Below are positions 51,206 to 59,678 of a DNA stretch of 64,000 nt, piece after piece (within the stretch, counting starts at the first letter, position 1; each line of letters begins with the position of its first letter). Location of the stretch: NCBI GenBank assembly GCA_033127725.1, contig AP026798.1, forward strand, positions 1,798,001 through 1,862,000. The letters are read 5' to 3'. The stretch is from Bombiscardovia nodaiensis. Lineage in GTDB: Bacteria > Actinomycetota > Actinomycetes > Actinomycetales > Bifidobacteriaceae. A model generated the notes under the pieces. That model was not told the DNA's origin. It saw only the letters and a program-made list of their open reading frames with translations, and made no database searches. The position numbers and the translations under genes were made by a program.

Positions 51206-51868
51206 TCAGTGGCGTTCTGGTACCCGCTGGGGCAGGGGCATGCGGTCGGCGGGGGTCAGCTGGCGGACCACCTGGCAGGGGGTGCCGTAGGCCAGGGAGT
51301 GGGCGGGGATGTCGTGGGTGACGACGGAGCCTGCGCCGATCACGCTGCCTTCGCCGATAGTCACGCCGCCTACTACCGTCACGTTTGCGGCCAGCCAGCA
51401 GTTGGAGCCGATGGTGATGGGCGCGCCGTACTCGTAGTCAAAGAGGCTGCCGTCAGCGGCCTCGCGCAGGTTCCGGTCCTCAAAGCACAGGGGGTGCAAG
51501 GGGGTCATTAGCGACACGTTGGGGCCCATCATCACATTGTCGCCAATGATGACCGGGCACACGTCGAGCACTGAGAAGTTGAAGTTGGCGAAGACCCGCT
51601 CGCCAATCGTGGTGTGGATGCCATAGTCAAAGAACACCGGGCCCAGGATCTCGCTCTCCTTGCCCATGCTCGGCACCAGCTCGCGCATAATGGCCGCCCG
51701 CTCCTGGCCTGCGGTCTCGGGCAGGGCGTTGTACTGTCGGCAGAGCTCGTGAGCTTTATTGCGCAAGTCGGCCAGCTGCTGGTCGCCTGCGTTGTAGAGC
51801 TCCCCTGCCAGCATGCGCTCGCGCTCGCTGCGCCCGTCTGCCTGCTCTTGACCGTTCATCTGCGCCAT
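51206..51868 (-). CDS. Sugar O-acetyltransferase (maltose/galactoside type)
   Basis: 220 residues; ATG at 51868 with GAAGGG eight nt upstream. The N-terminal Mac domain (RMLAGELYNAGDQQLADLRNKA in part) and the left-handed beta-helix hexapeptide repeats (IGERVFANFNFSVLDVCPVIIG in part, IGSNCWLAANVTVVGG in part, IGEGSVIGAGSVV) define the LacA/Maa family. The catalytic His lies in TPLHPL near 130. Transfers acetyl from acetyl-CoA to sugars. Divergent from the GNAT gene. Confidence 0.93.
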   Translation of the reverse strand: MAQMNGQEQADGRSERERMLAGELYNAGDQQLADLRNKAHELCRQYNALPETAGQERAAIMRELVPSMGKESEILGPVFFDYGIHTTIGERVFANFNFSVLDVCPVIIGDNVMMGPNVSLMTPLHPLCFEDRNLREAADGSLFDYEYGAPITIGSNCWLAANVTVVGGVTIGEGSVIGAGSVVTHDIPAHSLAYGTPCQVVRQLTPADRMPLPQRVPERH

Positions 51869-52045
51869 TGTGCTTACCCTTCACTTGCGTACGTAACTAC
51901 CGTGATTACTTTACCTGCCCTGCTTCCCCGATATGCTCACCGGTTAAGCCGCGTGGCGCGTACCCACCTGCCGTACCCGCTCGCATTACAATTGGCTGTA
52001 AGCCTTTCGCCACCTACCCGTTCATTCACTCAAAAGAAGGTGCCT

Positions 52046-52696
52046 ATGCGCTGCAAGGTCTACAGCTATTTGCCCGCTCAAACCCGCCAACTCCGCGAGC
52101 AGATTTTCGTTCAGGAGCAGGGTTTCCAGCAGGAGTTCGACGAGATTGACGAGCACTGCCAGCACCTGCTCGCCTTTGCCGACCCGAGCGAGAGAGCCGG
52201 TATGGACGCACCAGATTTGCCGCAGAATGCGAATACTGGGGAGCGCGTAGAGAGCCGGGGCGAACTTCAAGAACCGCAGGCTATTGCTACCGCGCGCTTC
52301 TTCGCCAGCACTCCATCGGGCGAGCCACTGGCGGCGGACCAAGCCGAGGGAGCCGCCACATACACTGTTGGCCGGGTGGCAGTTGACCAGGCTTGGCGGG
52401 GCCAGCACATTGGTACGCTCGTGTTAGCTACTGCTGAGGCGGCTATCAGCCAGCGGGGCGGGCAGACGGTAGTCCTTCACGCGCAAGAGCAGGCGCAAGA
52501 TTTTTACCACAAGCAGGGCTACCAGGCCTTTGGCGAGCGCGATTTTGACGAGGACTGCCCGCATGTGTGGATGCGCAAGGAGCTCAAGAGCAGCAGCCCT
52601 CATATTCAGCACATGTGGCCGCTCGGGTCAAGGTCGGGGTCCGCAGCCAGCCAAGCTGAGCCAAATGCCGAAAATGCACGCAAATCTGAGGAGTAG
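52046..52696 (+). CDS. GNAT family N-acetyltransferase, YjcF/ElaA-like
   Basis: 216 residues from the ATG at 52046, with AGAAGG upstream; the longer open frame to 51614 is antisense to the sugar acetyltransferase. The N-terminus (REQIFVQEQGFQQEFDEID) matches the YjcF/ElaA pattern. Acetyl-CoA binding: VGRVAVDQAWRGQHIGTLVL near 110-130. The ending FYHKQGYQAFGERDFDEDCPHVWM is also typical. Substrate unknown. Confidence 0.88.
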   Translation: MRCKVYSYLPAQTRQLREQIFVQEQGFQQEFDEIDEHCQHLLAFADPSERAGMDAPDLPQNANTGERVESRGELQEPQAIATARFFASTPSGEPLAADQAEGAATYTVGRVAVDQAWRGQHIGTLVLATAEAAISQRGGQTVVLHAQEQAQDFYHKQGYQAFGERDFDEDCPHVWMRKELKSSSPHIQHMWPLGSRSGSAASQAEPNAENARKSEE

Positions 52697-52698
52697 GA

Positions 52699-53541
52699 AT
52701 GATGAACTTGCAACTGTTAGCAGTCGATCCTGAGCGCAAGGCCCAGCAGGTGGGCAGTACCGCCGAGCAGTGGTTGGTCCAGAACTCGGGACGGATTATT
52801 TTATTGGCCGTCGTTGTGGTTTGCGCCGCCTTGGCTTCGCGCTTCGTATCGGTGCTTATGCGCCGCACGCTTGAACGCACACCCATTCCCTCGGCCTCCA
52901 TCTTCATTAACATCATCAAAGCGGTCATTTGGATTTTTGCCGCCGCCTGCGTACTCCAGCCGGTGTTTGGCATCAATCCCACAACCGTTGCCACCGCCCT
53001 AGGTGTTTCAGGCTTGGCCCTGTCTCTGGGCTTGAAGGACACGATTGCTAACATTGTGGGCGGTTTTGGACTGATGATCAGCAAGGTGATTCAGCCGGGC
53101 GACATCATCTCCTTGCAGGGCATTACTGGTACCGTAAAGGACATTAACTGGCGGAACACGATTGTGGTGGACCGCGCTGGCAACGAGATGTGGATCCCCA
53201 ACTCGGTGCTCAACACTACTGCCCTGGAGAAAATCCCCGCCGCTGGTGAAGCCGTCGCGACCGTAACGTTCACCGTGCGTGGCGGCGAAAACCTGAACGA
53301 CTGCGCCAAGGCCATTGCCCAAACTGTAGAACAGGCGACCTCCTCCATGATGATGCCCGGCAATCCACCTATCGTGCAGTTCCAGGGCTTCTCCCCCTAT
53401 GGCGTGAGTGGCCAGGTGGTCATGTTCGCCAAGCGAGGCATTGTCTCCGCCTCCATGCAAGATGCCGCCACCCGCTCCCTCTCCGGCCAGCCCTACCTTC
53501 TCCAAGACTCCCAACTCACCACCCCCACTCCCGCCGCCTGA
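52699..53541 (+). CDS. Small-conductance mechanosensitive channel MscS
   Basis: 280 residues. Three membrane segments (about 31-50, 70-92, 95-125); the pore helix GLALSLGLKDTIANIVGGF near 109-127 and the beta domain PGDIISLQGITGTVKDINWR near 134-153 with WIPNSVL are diagnostic. It opens on hypo-osmotic shock. It begins two nt after the GNAT stop, so the two are probably cotranscribed. Shorter than E. coli MscS variants with extra domains but complete. Confidence 0.94.
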   Translation: MMNLQLLAVDPERKAQQVGSTAEQWLVQNSGRIILLAVVVVCAALASRFVSVLMRRTLERTPIPSASIFINIIKAVIWIFAAACVLQPVFGINPTTVATALGVSGLALSLGLKDTIANIVGGFGLMISKVIQPGDIISLQGITGTVKDINWRNTIVVDRAGNEMWIPNSVLNTTALEKIPAAGEAVATVTFTVRGGENLNDCAKAIAQTVEQATSSMMMPGNPPIVQFQGFSPYGVSGQVVMFAKRGIVSASMQDAATRSLSGQPYLLQDSQLTTPTPAA

Positions 53542-53573
53542 CTTTTACACCTTCTATGTTGAGCTAATTAGGG

Positions 53574-54857
53574 TTAGGCCTCCTCTACTTGGTGGGCTAG
53601 GGTTGGGGAGACGGTGAGGCTGAGGGGGCGGCGGGTGGCGTATTGGGCCAGACCGGCATCTACCAGCTGGGACATGTAGGCTCGGGCGCTCTGCTTGCCT
53701 AGGTCTAAGCGCTGGGCTGCGGCATCTAGGGTCATGCCCTCCTGCGTACCCAGCACATGCTCTTCCATCAGGGCCTCTAGCAGGGAGGCGGCTGGCTTGG
53801 ATAGGTTGGTCTGGGCTTTGGCCTGCTGGCAGGCCTCCTGAGCCTTGCTCTGCTGCCCCTCTTGCTCCTCAAAGCGCGCCATCAGCTCGGCCTGCGCTTG
53901 GGAGATAAAGCCCAAGATGGTACTCACAAAGAAGGTCAGCTCCCCACAGTTGAGCTTGTTTTCCGCCTGCCGGAAAGCCTTGTCGTACTCGCTCTTGTGG
54001 TCAGCTATCGCGCGCGACAGGCTCAAAACGGTTGGCAGAGTCAGGTCATCTGCCAAGTAAAGAGCCAAGAGGTATCGCCCAGTCCGCCCGTTACCATCGT
54101 AAAAGGGGTGAACGTATTCAAAGACAAAGTGAGCCATGAGAGCAGCCAACAGGCCCGGAATGCCAGGGTTAGCAACCATGTCCATCATCTGCGTCAGGGC
54201 CTGACCTATCCGCAGCTCCCCGCTCACCCCCCTATGCTCCGACCCGCGAGGCCCTTGAATGCTGACATCGTGAGAGCGAAAGAGCTCCCCGTCCGGCTGA
54301 TCAGCAGGCGCAATCTCCCCACCCACGACCGCGTCATACATCCGGCGAATGTCCAGCAAGGACCGAGGCACATCAACCTCCCCCTGGCTCAGGGCCCAGT
54401 AAAGCCGAGCAGTTTCTCCAAAGCGCACCTGCTTTCCCCGCGCTAGCTTTCCTCGCACCGACTTCCCTTGCGCTGATTTCCCCTGCCCGCCCTGACTCTC
54501 CCGGGCTGACCGCACCGCCAAATCAGTCTCCTGGCGGGTACTGCTGACCCCCTCTATAGCATTGGTAGCCAGCAGCTCCCCCGAAATAGCTCGCTGACAG
54601 TACTCCTCCCGCGCAACCCCAGGCATAGCAGCCCACATCAGCGCCAGCCGCCGCTCAGCCAGTTCCACCCCTTGCAATTGCAAACTCAAAAACCGAGGCA
54701 GAGCCGTAAACAGCTCCCCCAAACCTGTAACAATCCCCGTGCGAAAAGCCGAATCCGCCTCCAGCCGCCTGCGAGCCAAGCGCGCATGCACCTTCCGCGC
54801 ATCCCCAGACCGGTCCGCATGAAAAACCCGAGCCAACTCCCAATACTCGTCACTCAC
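53574..54857 (-). CDS. Class II Fic family protein with C-terminal winged helix
   Basis: 427 residues from a GTG at 54857 preceded by GGGGGGTGGAG; an ATG seven codons earlier (54878) sits only 2 nt from a 25-bp palindrome, leaving no ribosome-binding site. The inhibitory helix motif TNAIEG near 93-98 makes it class II. The Fic core HPFYDGNGRTGRYLL near 250-264 carries the catalytic His and the anion hole, so AMP transfer (AMPylation) to a hydroxyl of a protein target is expected. The C-terminal winged helix near 370-420 (LDAAAQRLDLGKQSARAYMS in part) could bind DNA. Target unknown. Confidence 0.88.
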   Translation of the reverse strand: MSDEYWELARVFHADRSGDARKVHARLARRRLEADSAFRTGIVTGLGELFTALPRFLSLQLQGVELAERRLALMWAAMPGVAREEYCQRAISGELLATNAIEGVSSTRQETDLAVRSARESQGGQGKSAQGKSVRGKLARGKQVRFGETARLYWALSQGEVDVPRSLLDIRRMYDAVVGGEIAPADQPDGELFRSHDVSIQGPRGSEHRGVSGELRIGQALTQMMDMVANPGIPGLLAALMAHFVFEYVHPFYDGNGRTGRYLLALYLADDLTLPTVLSLSRAIADHKSEYDKAFRQAENKLNCGELTFFVSTILGFISQAQAELMARFEEQEGQQSKAQEACQQAKAQTNLSKPAASLLEALMEEHVLGTQEGMTLDAAAQRLDLGKQSARAYMSQLVDAGLAQYATRRPLSLTVSPTLAHQVEEA

Positions 54858-54880
54858 GCTCCACCCCCCATCTATCATCC

Positions 54881-54905
54881 CTTATTTATATAATATATAA
54901 ATAAG
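54881..54905. promoter_or_regulatory. Perfect 12-1-12 palindrome at the fic start
   Basis: CTTATTTATATA and TATATAAATAAG flank a single A. On the minus strand this AT-rich site contains TATATT/TATAAA boxes and ends 23 nt before the chosen GTG, so it may overlap the promoter and be bound by a dimeric repressor, possibly Fic's own winged helix. Between here and 55166 no gene is seen. Confidence 0.65.
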
Positions 54906-55166
54906 AATACCACACACTTCCAATTTTGTCGCTTAGATAATAGAATATACAAAAAAGATACCGACAATGCCCGAAAACCCGCAGACCCAGGAACCCCGCG
55001 CAAGAGAACCAACCACCACACTCAAAAATCCCCCACCGACCACCAACCCAAACAGCCCAAATCACAAGGCAGCAATTTGGTCTACACCTTGAACCGCAAA
55101 GGAAAAGATCATACTTTCTACCTTTTATCGATAAGCACCACAAGGGTTTGAGCTATCTTTTGAGCG

Positions 55167-55306
55167 AATGATGGTACAGTAGTTTCAAGAAAACTGGGAT
55201 TCGTGTCACGCGCGCCTGCGGTTGGGGAGCAGCAAGCCTGCGGTTAGACACACAAGAACTTTGAACGGCGCCACAGGGCACCGCATACGGCTTAAGGGGT
55301 ACGAAT
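55167..55306 (+). promoter_or_regulatory. Shared leader of the G-tract surface genes (copy 2)
   Basis: Counterpart of 7916-8074: AATGATG, AAGAAAACTGG, GTTGGGGAGC about 53 nt downstream, GCCACAGGGC and AAGGGG just before the ATG. The similarity between two distant loci argues for common control of both switchable genes. Confidence 0.55.
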
Positions 55307-58300
55307 ATGCGACGGTTTCGCACAGTAAGCGCCATACTGGCGGTTATCTCCATGAGTGTCCTGGGGGGGGGGTCCACCAGCCTAATCACCCCACCCCAAG
55401 CGCACGCTAGCGAATCCACCCAATTCCGCCTCACCCCCAAATCAGGACCAGCAGCCGGTGGCACCGCCGCCACCATCAACCCCTACACCATAGGCGGCGT
55501 GAAATTCACCACCATCAGTTCTAAGTATTTTCATACGCTCGCTATCGGCGATGATGGCAATACGTATGCTTGGGGGCGTAACACTGAGGGCGAACTCGGC
55601 GACGGCACTACTACGAATCGTCTAACACCAGTAAAGGTTCAAACACCAAGCGGTGTGAAATTCACTCAAGTCAGCGCCGGAGGCCTAGCTGGCTTACACT
55701 CGCTTGCTTTAGGCACCGACGGCAACATTTACTCTTGGGGATCCAACTCATACGGCCAACTCGGCCTAGGAAATACCGCCAACTACACCACACCAAAACG
55801 CATCCCAAAACCAGCAGGAGTTGACCGATTCACCAACGTCACCGCCGGATGGGCATCAGGATTCGCTATCGACAACAACGGCAAACTCTACGCATGGGGA
55901 TCAAACGCCGGCCAAGGAGACAGCGCTGTTGCTGGCATCCTCGGCGTAGGCGATACAATCAACCGTACAAGTTTGACACCTGTGGCTGGAATACCTAGTA
56001 CCGTGCGTATCGTCAGCGTATCATCAGCATGCTTTTTCGCTATGGCTTTGGGCAATAATGGTGTCATCTATGCATGGGGCAACAACTCATATGGTCAGCT
56101 CAGTACAGGTGATACCATAAACCGTACCTCGGCAGTAGCTATCAACCCTCCTGCTGGATACCGCTGGACGAGTGCTAGCACAGGCGGATATAATGCGTTC
56201 GCTACAGCCAGTAACGGCAGCACCTACGCATGGGGCACCAACGACTCAGGTCAGTATGGTAACGGCACAACCACCCAGTTCAACGCTCCCACTGCTATAA
56301 CAATCAACATGCCTGCAGGTGTGAATATCACCAGTATGAGTACTGGAGGCTGGCACTCTGTCGTTATGGGCAGCAACAGAAAAGCCTACTCATGGGGCTT
56401 CGGCTCATTCGGGCAATTAGGCACTGGATTTAATAGGCAAGAAACTTCACCTGTACTAGTTCAAACGCCAGCAGGTGTCACCTTCATTAGCGTCACGACA
56501 GGTTACTGGACATCGTTCGCTATCGGTAGTGACGGCAACACTTACGGATGGGGCATGAACAGCGACTTCATAGGTGGAGCAGGCGGCGGAGCCGTCGGCG
56601 ACGGCACAACGATCAACCGTAATACTCCGGTGCGTGTGGGTGGGGTCATTAGGATTACTCGGGTCACGTTCGGGGGTATTGTCACGTCTGGTACGGTGAC
56701 AGCGGTTTCAAGTATCTGGACGGGGAATACTCCGCCTCATGCTCCTGGGGATGTTGATGTGGTTGTTAGCTGGACCTTGAACGGGGTTGCGCAACCCGAT
56801 GCGACACTCAGGTACCACTACTTGTATACGTTTACCGTCACGTTCGATCTTGGCACCGCTCCGGGTATTCCGCCAGGTTCGCAGAGCGTGGAAGAGAACT
56901 CAAAAGCGACATGGCCCGTACAGCCCTCGTGGGCGGGTCATGGGTTTGTGGGCTGGTTCCTCAATGGTAAGCCCTACACGTTCAACGAACCCGTCACCAG
57001 CAACATCACCTTGACCGCTCACTGGGAAGAGCGAGTTTTTACCTTCACGATGGATCCCTCGCGCGGGCCTAACAGTGGAGGCACGAGTGTTACGATTACT
57101 CCGCATCCCATGGGGTCGAGTGTGCTGTTTACGCAGGTGTCTGCGGGCTGGTATCACACGCTCGCCATCGGCTCAGACGGCGACCTCTACGCTTGGGGGA
57201 GAAACGATGCCGGACAGATTGGCGACGACAGCACCACCAACCGGCTACAACCCACCAAAGTCATCACACCAAACGGAGTCAAATTCCTCAAAATCAGCGC
57301 AGGACCTAGCAACTCCTTCGCATTGGGTAGCGATAACCATTGGTACGCGTGGGGATTCAACACGAGCGGCCAACTGGGTACTGGTACCACTAGTAACCAA
57401 CTAAAACCCCAAGCTATCAGCATGCCCGCTGGAGTAGGCGCGTACACGCAAGTCAGTCCAGGAAGAGACCATACCCTCGCTATCGGCGACAACGGTACTA
57501 CCTACGCTTGGGGAGCCAACAACAGCGGACAGCTCGGCGACAACACCACGAGTAATAAGCTCAGCCCAGTAGCCGTACAAACACCAGCTGGCGTCTACCA
57601 GTTCACTCAAGTGAGTGCCGGTTCCGGTCACTCCATCGGTATCGGAGACAACGGACAAGCCTACAGCTGGGGATCCAACCAATACGGCCAACTCGGCACC
57701 CCAGCCATCAACGTAGGCAGCACAAGCACAGTACCCGTGCAAGTCCAGCTACCCGTCGGGGTGAGCACGTTCAAGCAAGCCACCGCTACTGCTGACTGGT
57801 CACTAGCTATCAGTGACACTGGTCGTATTTACACCTGGGGGTACAACGGTGACTACGAGCTGGGCAACGGCACCACTGTTAACCAGTCGCTACCAGCCGA
57901 ACCCACCATCCCTTCTGGTATCACCTTCACCAGTGTCACCACCAACAGTAATAGTGCGTTAAGTATTGGCAGTAACGGTAGTATCTACGCTTGGGGCTAC
58001 AACGCTTCAGGCCAGCTCGGCACCGGTAACCAAACCACCCCAACCCGGCCCATCGTCGTCAACCCCAAGCCCGGCACCACGTTCACCAAACTCCTCTCCG
58101 GTTGGAAACATGCTATCGGCATAGCCAGCGACGGAACCATCTGGACCTGGGGCGACAACCAATACGGGCAACTCGGCGACAAACAAGGCGGCTCACCAGG
58201 TGCCCTCAGCTTGACCCCGGTAAGCGCAGGCATGCTCTACGACATTAACGTCACCGCCGTCAAATTCGGCACTACCCCAGCCCAAAGTGGCCCCACACCC

Positions 58301-58612
58301 AACGGCACGACCGGCACCTGGACCGTCACCTCCCCCAGAAACGACGCAGGCGGCCCAGTCCCGGTCGTCATCACCTGGACGTTGAACGGAGTAGCCCAAA
58401 CCGACTACCCCATCCACGACTTCACCTACCCCTACATCCCCCTCAACCTGCCCGCCGCCGGAACCATCCCCTTGCAACGCCTAGGCGGAGGGAGCCTACT
58501 CGCCATCAGTATTATCACGGCAGTATCTCTCACAGGCCACCAACTATCGAAGACCCGCAAACGCAGAACAGGCCAGCACTCACCCCGCCCTAACCACTCA
58601 AACCAAAACTAA
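55307..58612 (+). CDS. Phase-variable double seven-repeat RCC1 surface protein
   Basis: 1101 residues from the ATG at 55307 (AAGGGG upstream). The signal peptide (1-33, ending near AHA) is related to that of the LRR protein and has the same LGGG site with a G10 tract at 55363-55372. Propeller I with seven RCC1 repeats (about 60-450), Ig-like segment (VVSWTLNGVAQ), Listeria-Bacteroides repeat (about 505-575, FVGWFLNGKPYTFNEP), TIG-like motif (MDPSRGPNSGG), propeller II with seven repeats (about 600-990), Ig-like segment and LPAAGTIPL near 1048, helix and basic tail. The DNA alternates between C-rich stretches and a G/T-rich stretch at about 56,630-57,150, suggesting mosaic origin. Likely wall-anchored adhesin or receptor. 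Confidence 0.88.
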   Translation: MRRFRTVSAILAVISMSVLGGGSTSLITPPQAHASESTQFRLTPKSGPAAGGTAATINPYTIGGVKFTTISSKYFHTLAIGDDGNTYAWGRNTEGELGDGTTTNRLTPVKVQTPSGVKFTQVSAGGLAGLHSLALGTDGNIYSWGSNSYGQLGLGNTANYTTPKRIPKPAGVDRFTNVTAGWASGFAIDNNGKLYAWGSNAGQGDSAVAGILGVGDTINRTSLTPVAGIPSTVRIVSVSSACFFAMALGNNGVIYAWGNNSYGQLSTGDTINRTSAVAINPPAGYRWTSASTGGYNAFATASNGSTYAWGTNDSGQYGNGTTTQFNAPTAITINMPAGVNITSMSTGGWHSVVMGSNRKAYSWGFGSFGQLGTGFNRQETSPVLVQTPAGVTFISVTTGYWTSFAIGSDGNTYGWGMNSDFIGGAGGGAVGDGTTINRNTPVRVGGVIRITRVTFGGIVTSGTVTAVSSIWTGNTPPHAPGDVDVVVSWTLNGVAQPDATLRYHYLYTFTVTFDLGTAPGIPPGSQSVEENSKATWPVQPSWAGHGFVGWFLNGKPYTFNEPVTSNITLTAHWEERVFTFTMDPSRGPNSGGTSVTITPHPMGSSVLFTQVSAGWYHTLAIGSDGDLYAWGRNDAGQIGDDSTTNRLQPTKVITPNGVKFLKISAGPSNSFALGSDNHWYAWGFNTSGQLGTGTTSNQLKPQAISMPAGVGAYTQVSPGRDHTLAIGDNGTTYAWGANNSGQLGDNTTSNKLSPVAVQTPAGVYQFTQVSAGSGHSIGIGDNGQAYSWGSNQYGQLGTPAINVGSTSTVPVQVQLPVGVSTFKQATATADWSLAISDTGRIYTWGYNGDYELGNGTTVNQSLPAEPTIPSGITFTSVTTNSNSALSIGSNGSIYAWGYNASGQLGTGNQTTPTRPIVVNPKPGTTFTKLLSGWKHAIGIASDGTIWTWGDNQYGQLGDKQGGSPGALSLTPVSAGMLYDINVTAVKFGTTPAQSGPTPNGTTGTWTVTSPRNDAGGPVPVVITWTLNGVAQTDYPIHDFTYPYIPLNLPAAGTIPLQRLGGGSLLAISIITAVSLTGHQLSKTRKRRTGQHSPRPNHSNQN
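55363..55372 (+). repeat. G10 homopolymer, putative phase-variation switch
   Basis: Ten G in signal-peptide codons 19-22, in the same place as in the LRR gene. The frame is open as written. One G fewer gives GGTCCACCAGCCTAA, a stop within six codons; one more gives a stop at TAG about 15 codons on (GCACGCTAG). Confidence 0.85.
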
Positions 58613-59007
58613 GTATCCAGCTCGCGCCCAAGCCAGCCGTCAAGGCCGGAGCAAAGTATCCCATGCCCCGGCCACACCGAAGCGAGGTGGAGCGCGAGCC
58701 TGCGACGCGAGAGCAAACTGTTGGTGGGGTTGGTTGTGAAGCAATAAGAAGTTCCCCTTGCTGAACAAGCAACCCCACCAACAGCACCCCCAGCACGAAA
58801 CGCACCAATCAGAACACAAAAGAACTTAAAATCAACGACCGAACCGCAAGCAAAGCAAGCAAACCCAAGTCAAATCAATCATCAGAACCCCGCCAAAAGC
58901 ATCAAAACTCGAAAGCAACCCATCTAGCTCCAAAACCCAACACCCGCAGCAAAATGCTGCAGTAGAACAGCAAAGTCCCCCAGCCCGCCACGAGCCGAAT
59001 TCGGCCT
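58613..59007. other. Gene-free stretch with a large inverted repeat
   Basis: No supported gene. An inverted repeat lies at 58719-58783: TGTTGGTGGGGTTG-G-TTGT against ACAA-G-CAACCCCACCAACA, loop about 27 nt. It could terminate the surface-gene transcript, 106 nt away. The rest is rich in short CAA/AAC words, possibly decayed sequence. Confidence 0.5.
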
Positions 59008-59622
59008 TCAGATGCTGGTGAGCAAGCGCGTCCACCAGGGTTGCAGGTGGGTTATGTCGTCAATATTGTCGATGCCGACCGACTTCCAGACCGTGCACTG
59101 CCGCTCGCAGAGCAAGTAGTCGGACTGCACGCTGGTGCCGTGCGGTTGAGCGGAACCGGCGAGAAGGTTGCAGGTCAGGTGGGCGGAAATCAGCATCATC
59201 TGGTCAGGCTTAGCGGTCGGATAGTGGGCATACTTGTTGTAGCCATCTGGGTCCGTCAGTTCTCGGTTGATAGAATAATTTGAGACTTCCTCATTGTAAA
59301 AAAGGTGGTCTATGTGGCAGCCTCTGATGGTCAGGTCTTTGACGACCTGCTCCCGGGCCGCCTGCAGTTGCGCCGCGGAGAACTTGGCGGGGTCCGAAAA
59401 TCCAACTTCCATCCGGTAGGTGTTGAGCGGCGAGGGCATGGAGGCGAGGGCCGCGACCAGGGCTAGAAGGAGCAGGACCACGACGGTAATAATAATGAGC
59501 CACCAGTGCTTGCGACGGTCAGCGCGGGCGGTGGACCCGACTTGTTCCTCGTCCATGCCGCCGCCATATCCGACCTGCTCGTCTTTCATACTGTCAGTTG
59601 CCCCGACTTGTTCGTCTTTCAT
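59008..59622 (-). CDS. Single-pass membrane protein with three 11-residue N-terminal repeats
   Basis: 204 residues. The N-terminus is three consecutive 11-residue units, MKDEQVGATDS, MKDEQVGYGGG and MDEEQVGSTAR, each starting with Met, so internal starts at units 2 and 3 are possible. A strong membrane helix (WWLIIITVVVLLLLALVAAL) lies at about 39-60. The outer domain (about 65-204) has several Cys (CHIDH, LTCNLL, LCERQC) but no family I recognise. It is upstream on the same strand of nothing related; the two-component system follows further right. Confidence 0.65.
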   Translation of the reverse strand: MKDEQVGATDSMKDEQVGYGGGMDEEQVGSTARADRRKHWWLIIITVVVLLLLALVAALASMPSPLNTYRMEVGFSDPAKFSAAQLQAAREQVVKDLTIRGCHIDHLFYNEEVSNYSINRELTDPDGYNKYAHYPTAKPDQMMLISAHLTCNLLAGSAQPHGTSVQSDYLLCERQCTVWKSVGIDNIDDITHLQPWWTRLLTSI

Positions 59623-59678
59623 GCTGCTAGTGTAGCAAAGCCAGAATAGCGGACGTTCTAATGGGTTCTTTCACATGC

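Noticed and set aside
54862..54867. C6 run (G6 on the minus strand) before fic as a phase switch
   Set aside because: Too short for frequent slippage and it forms the ribosome-binding site of the GTG start rather than lying in codons.
55222..55410. 62-codon ORF overlapping the start of the RCC1 gene
   Set aside because: It lies across the leader, signal peptide and G tract in another frame and lacks a ribosome-binding site.
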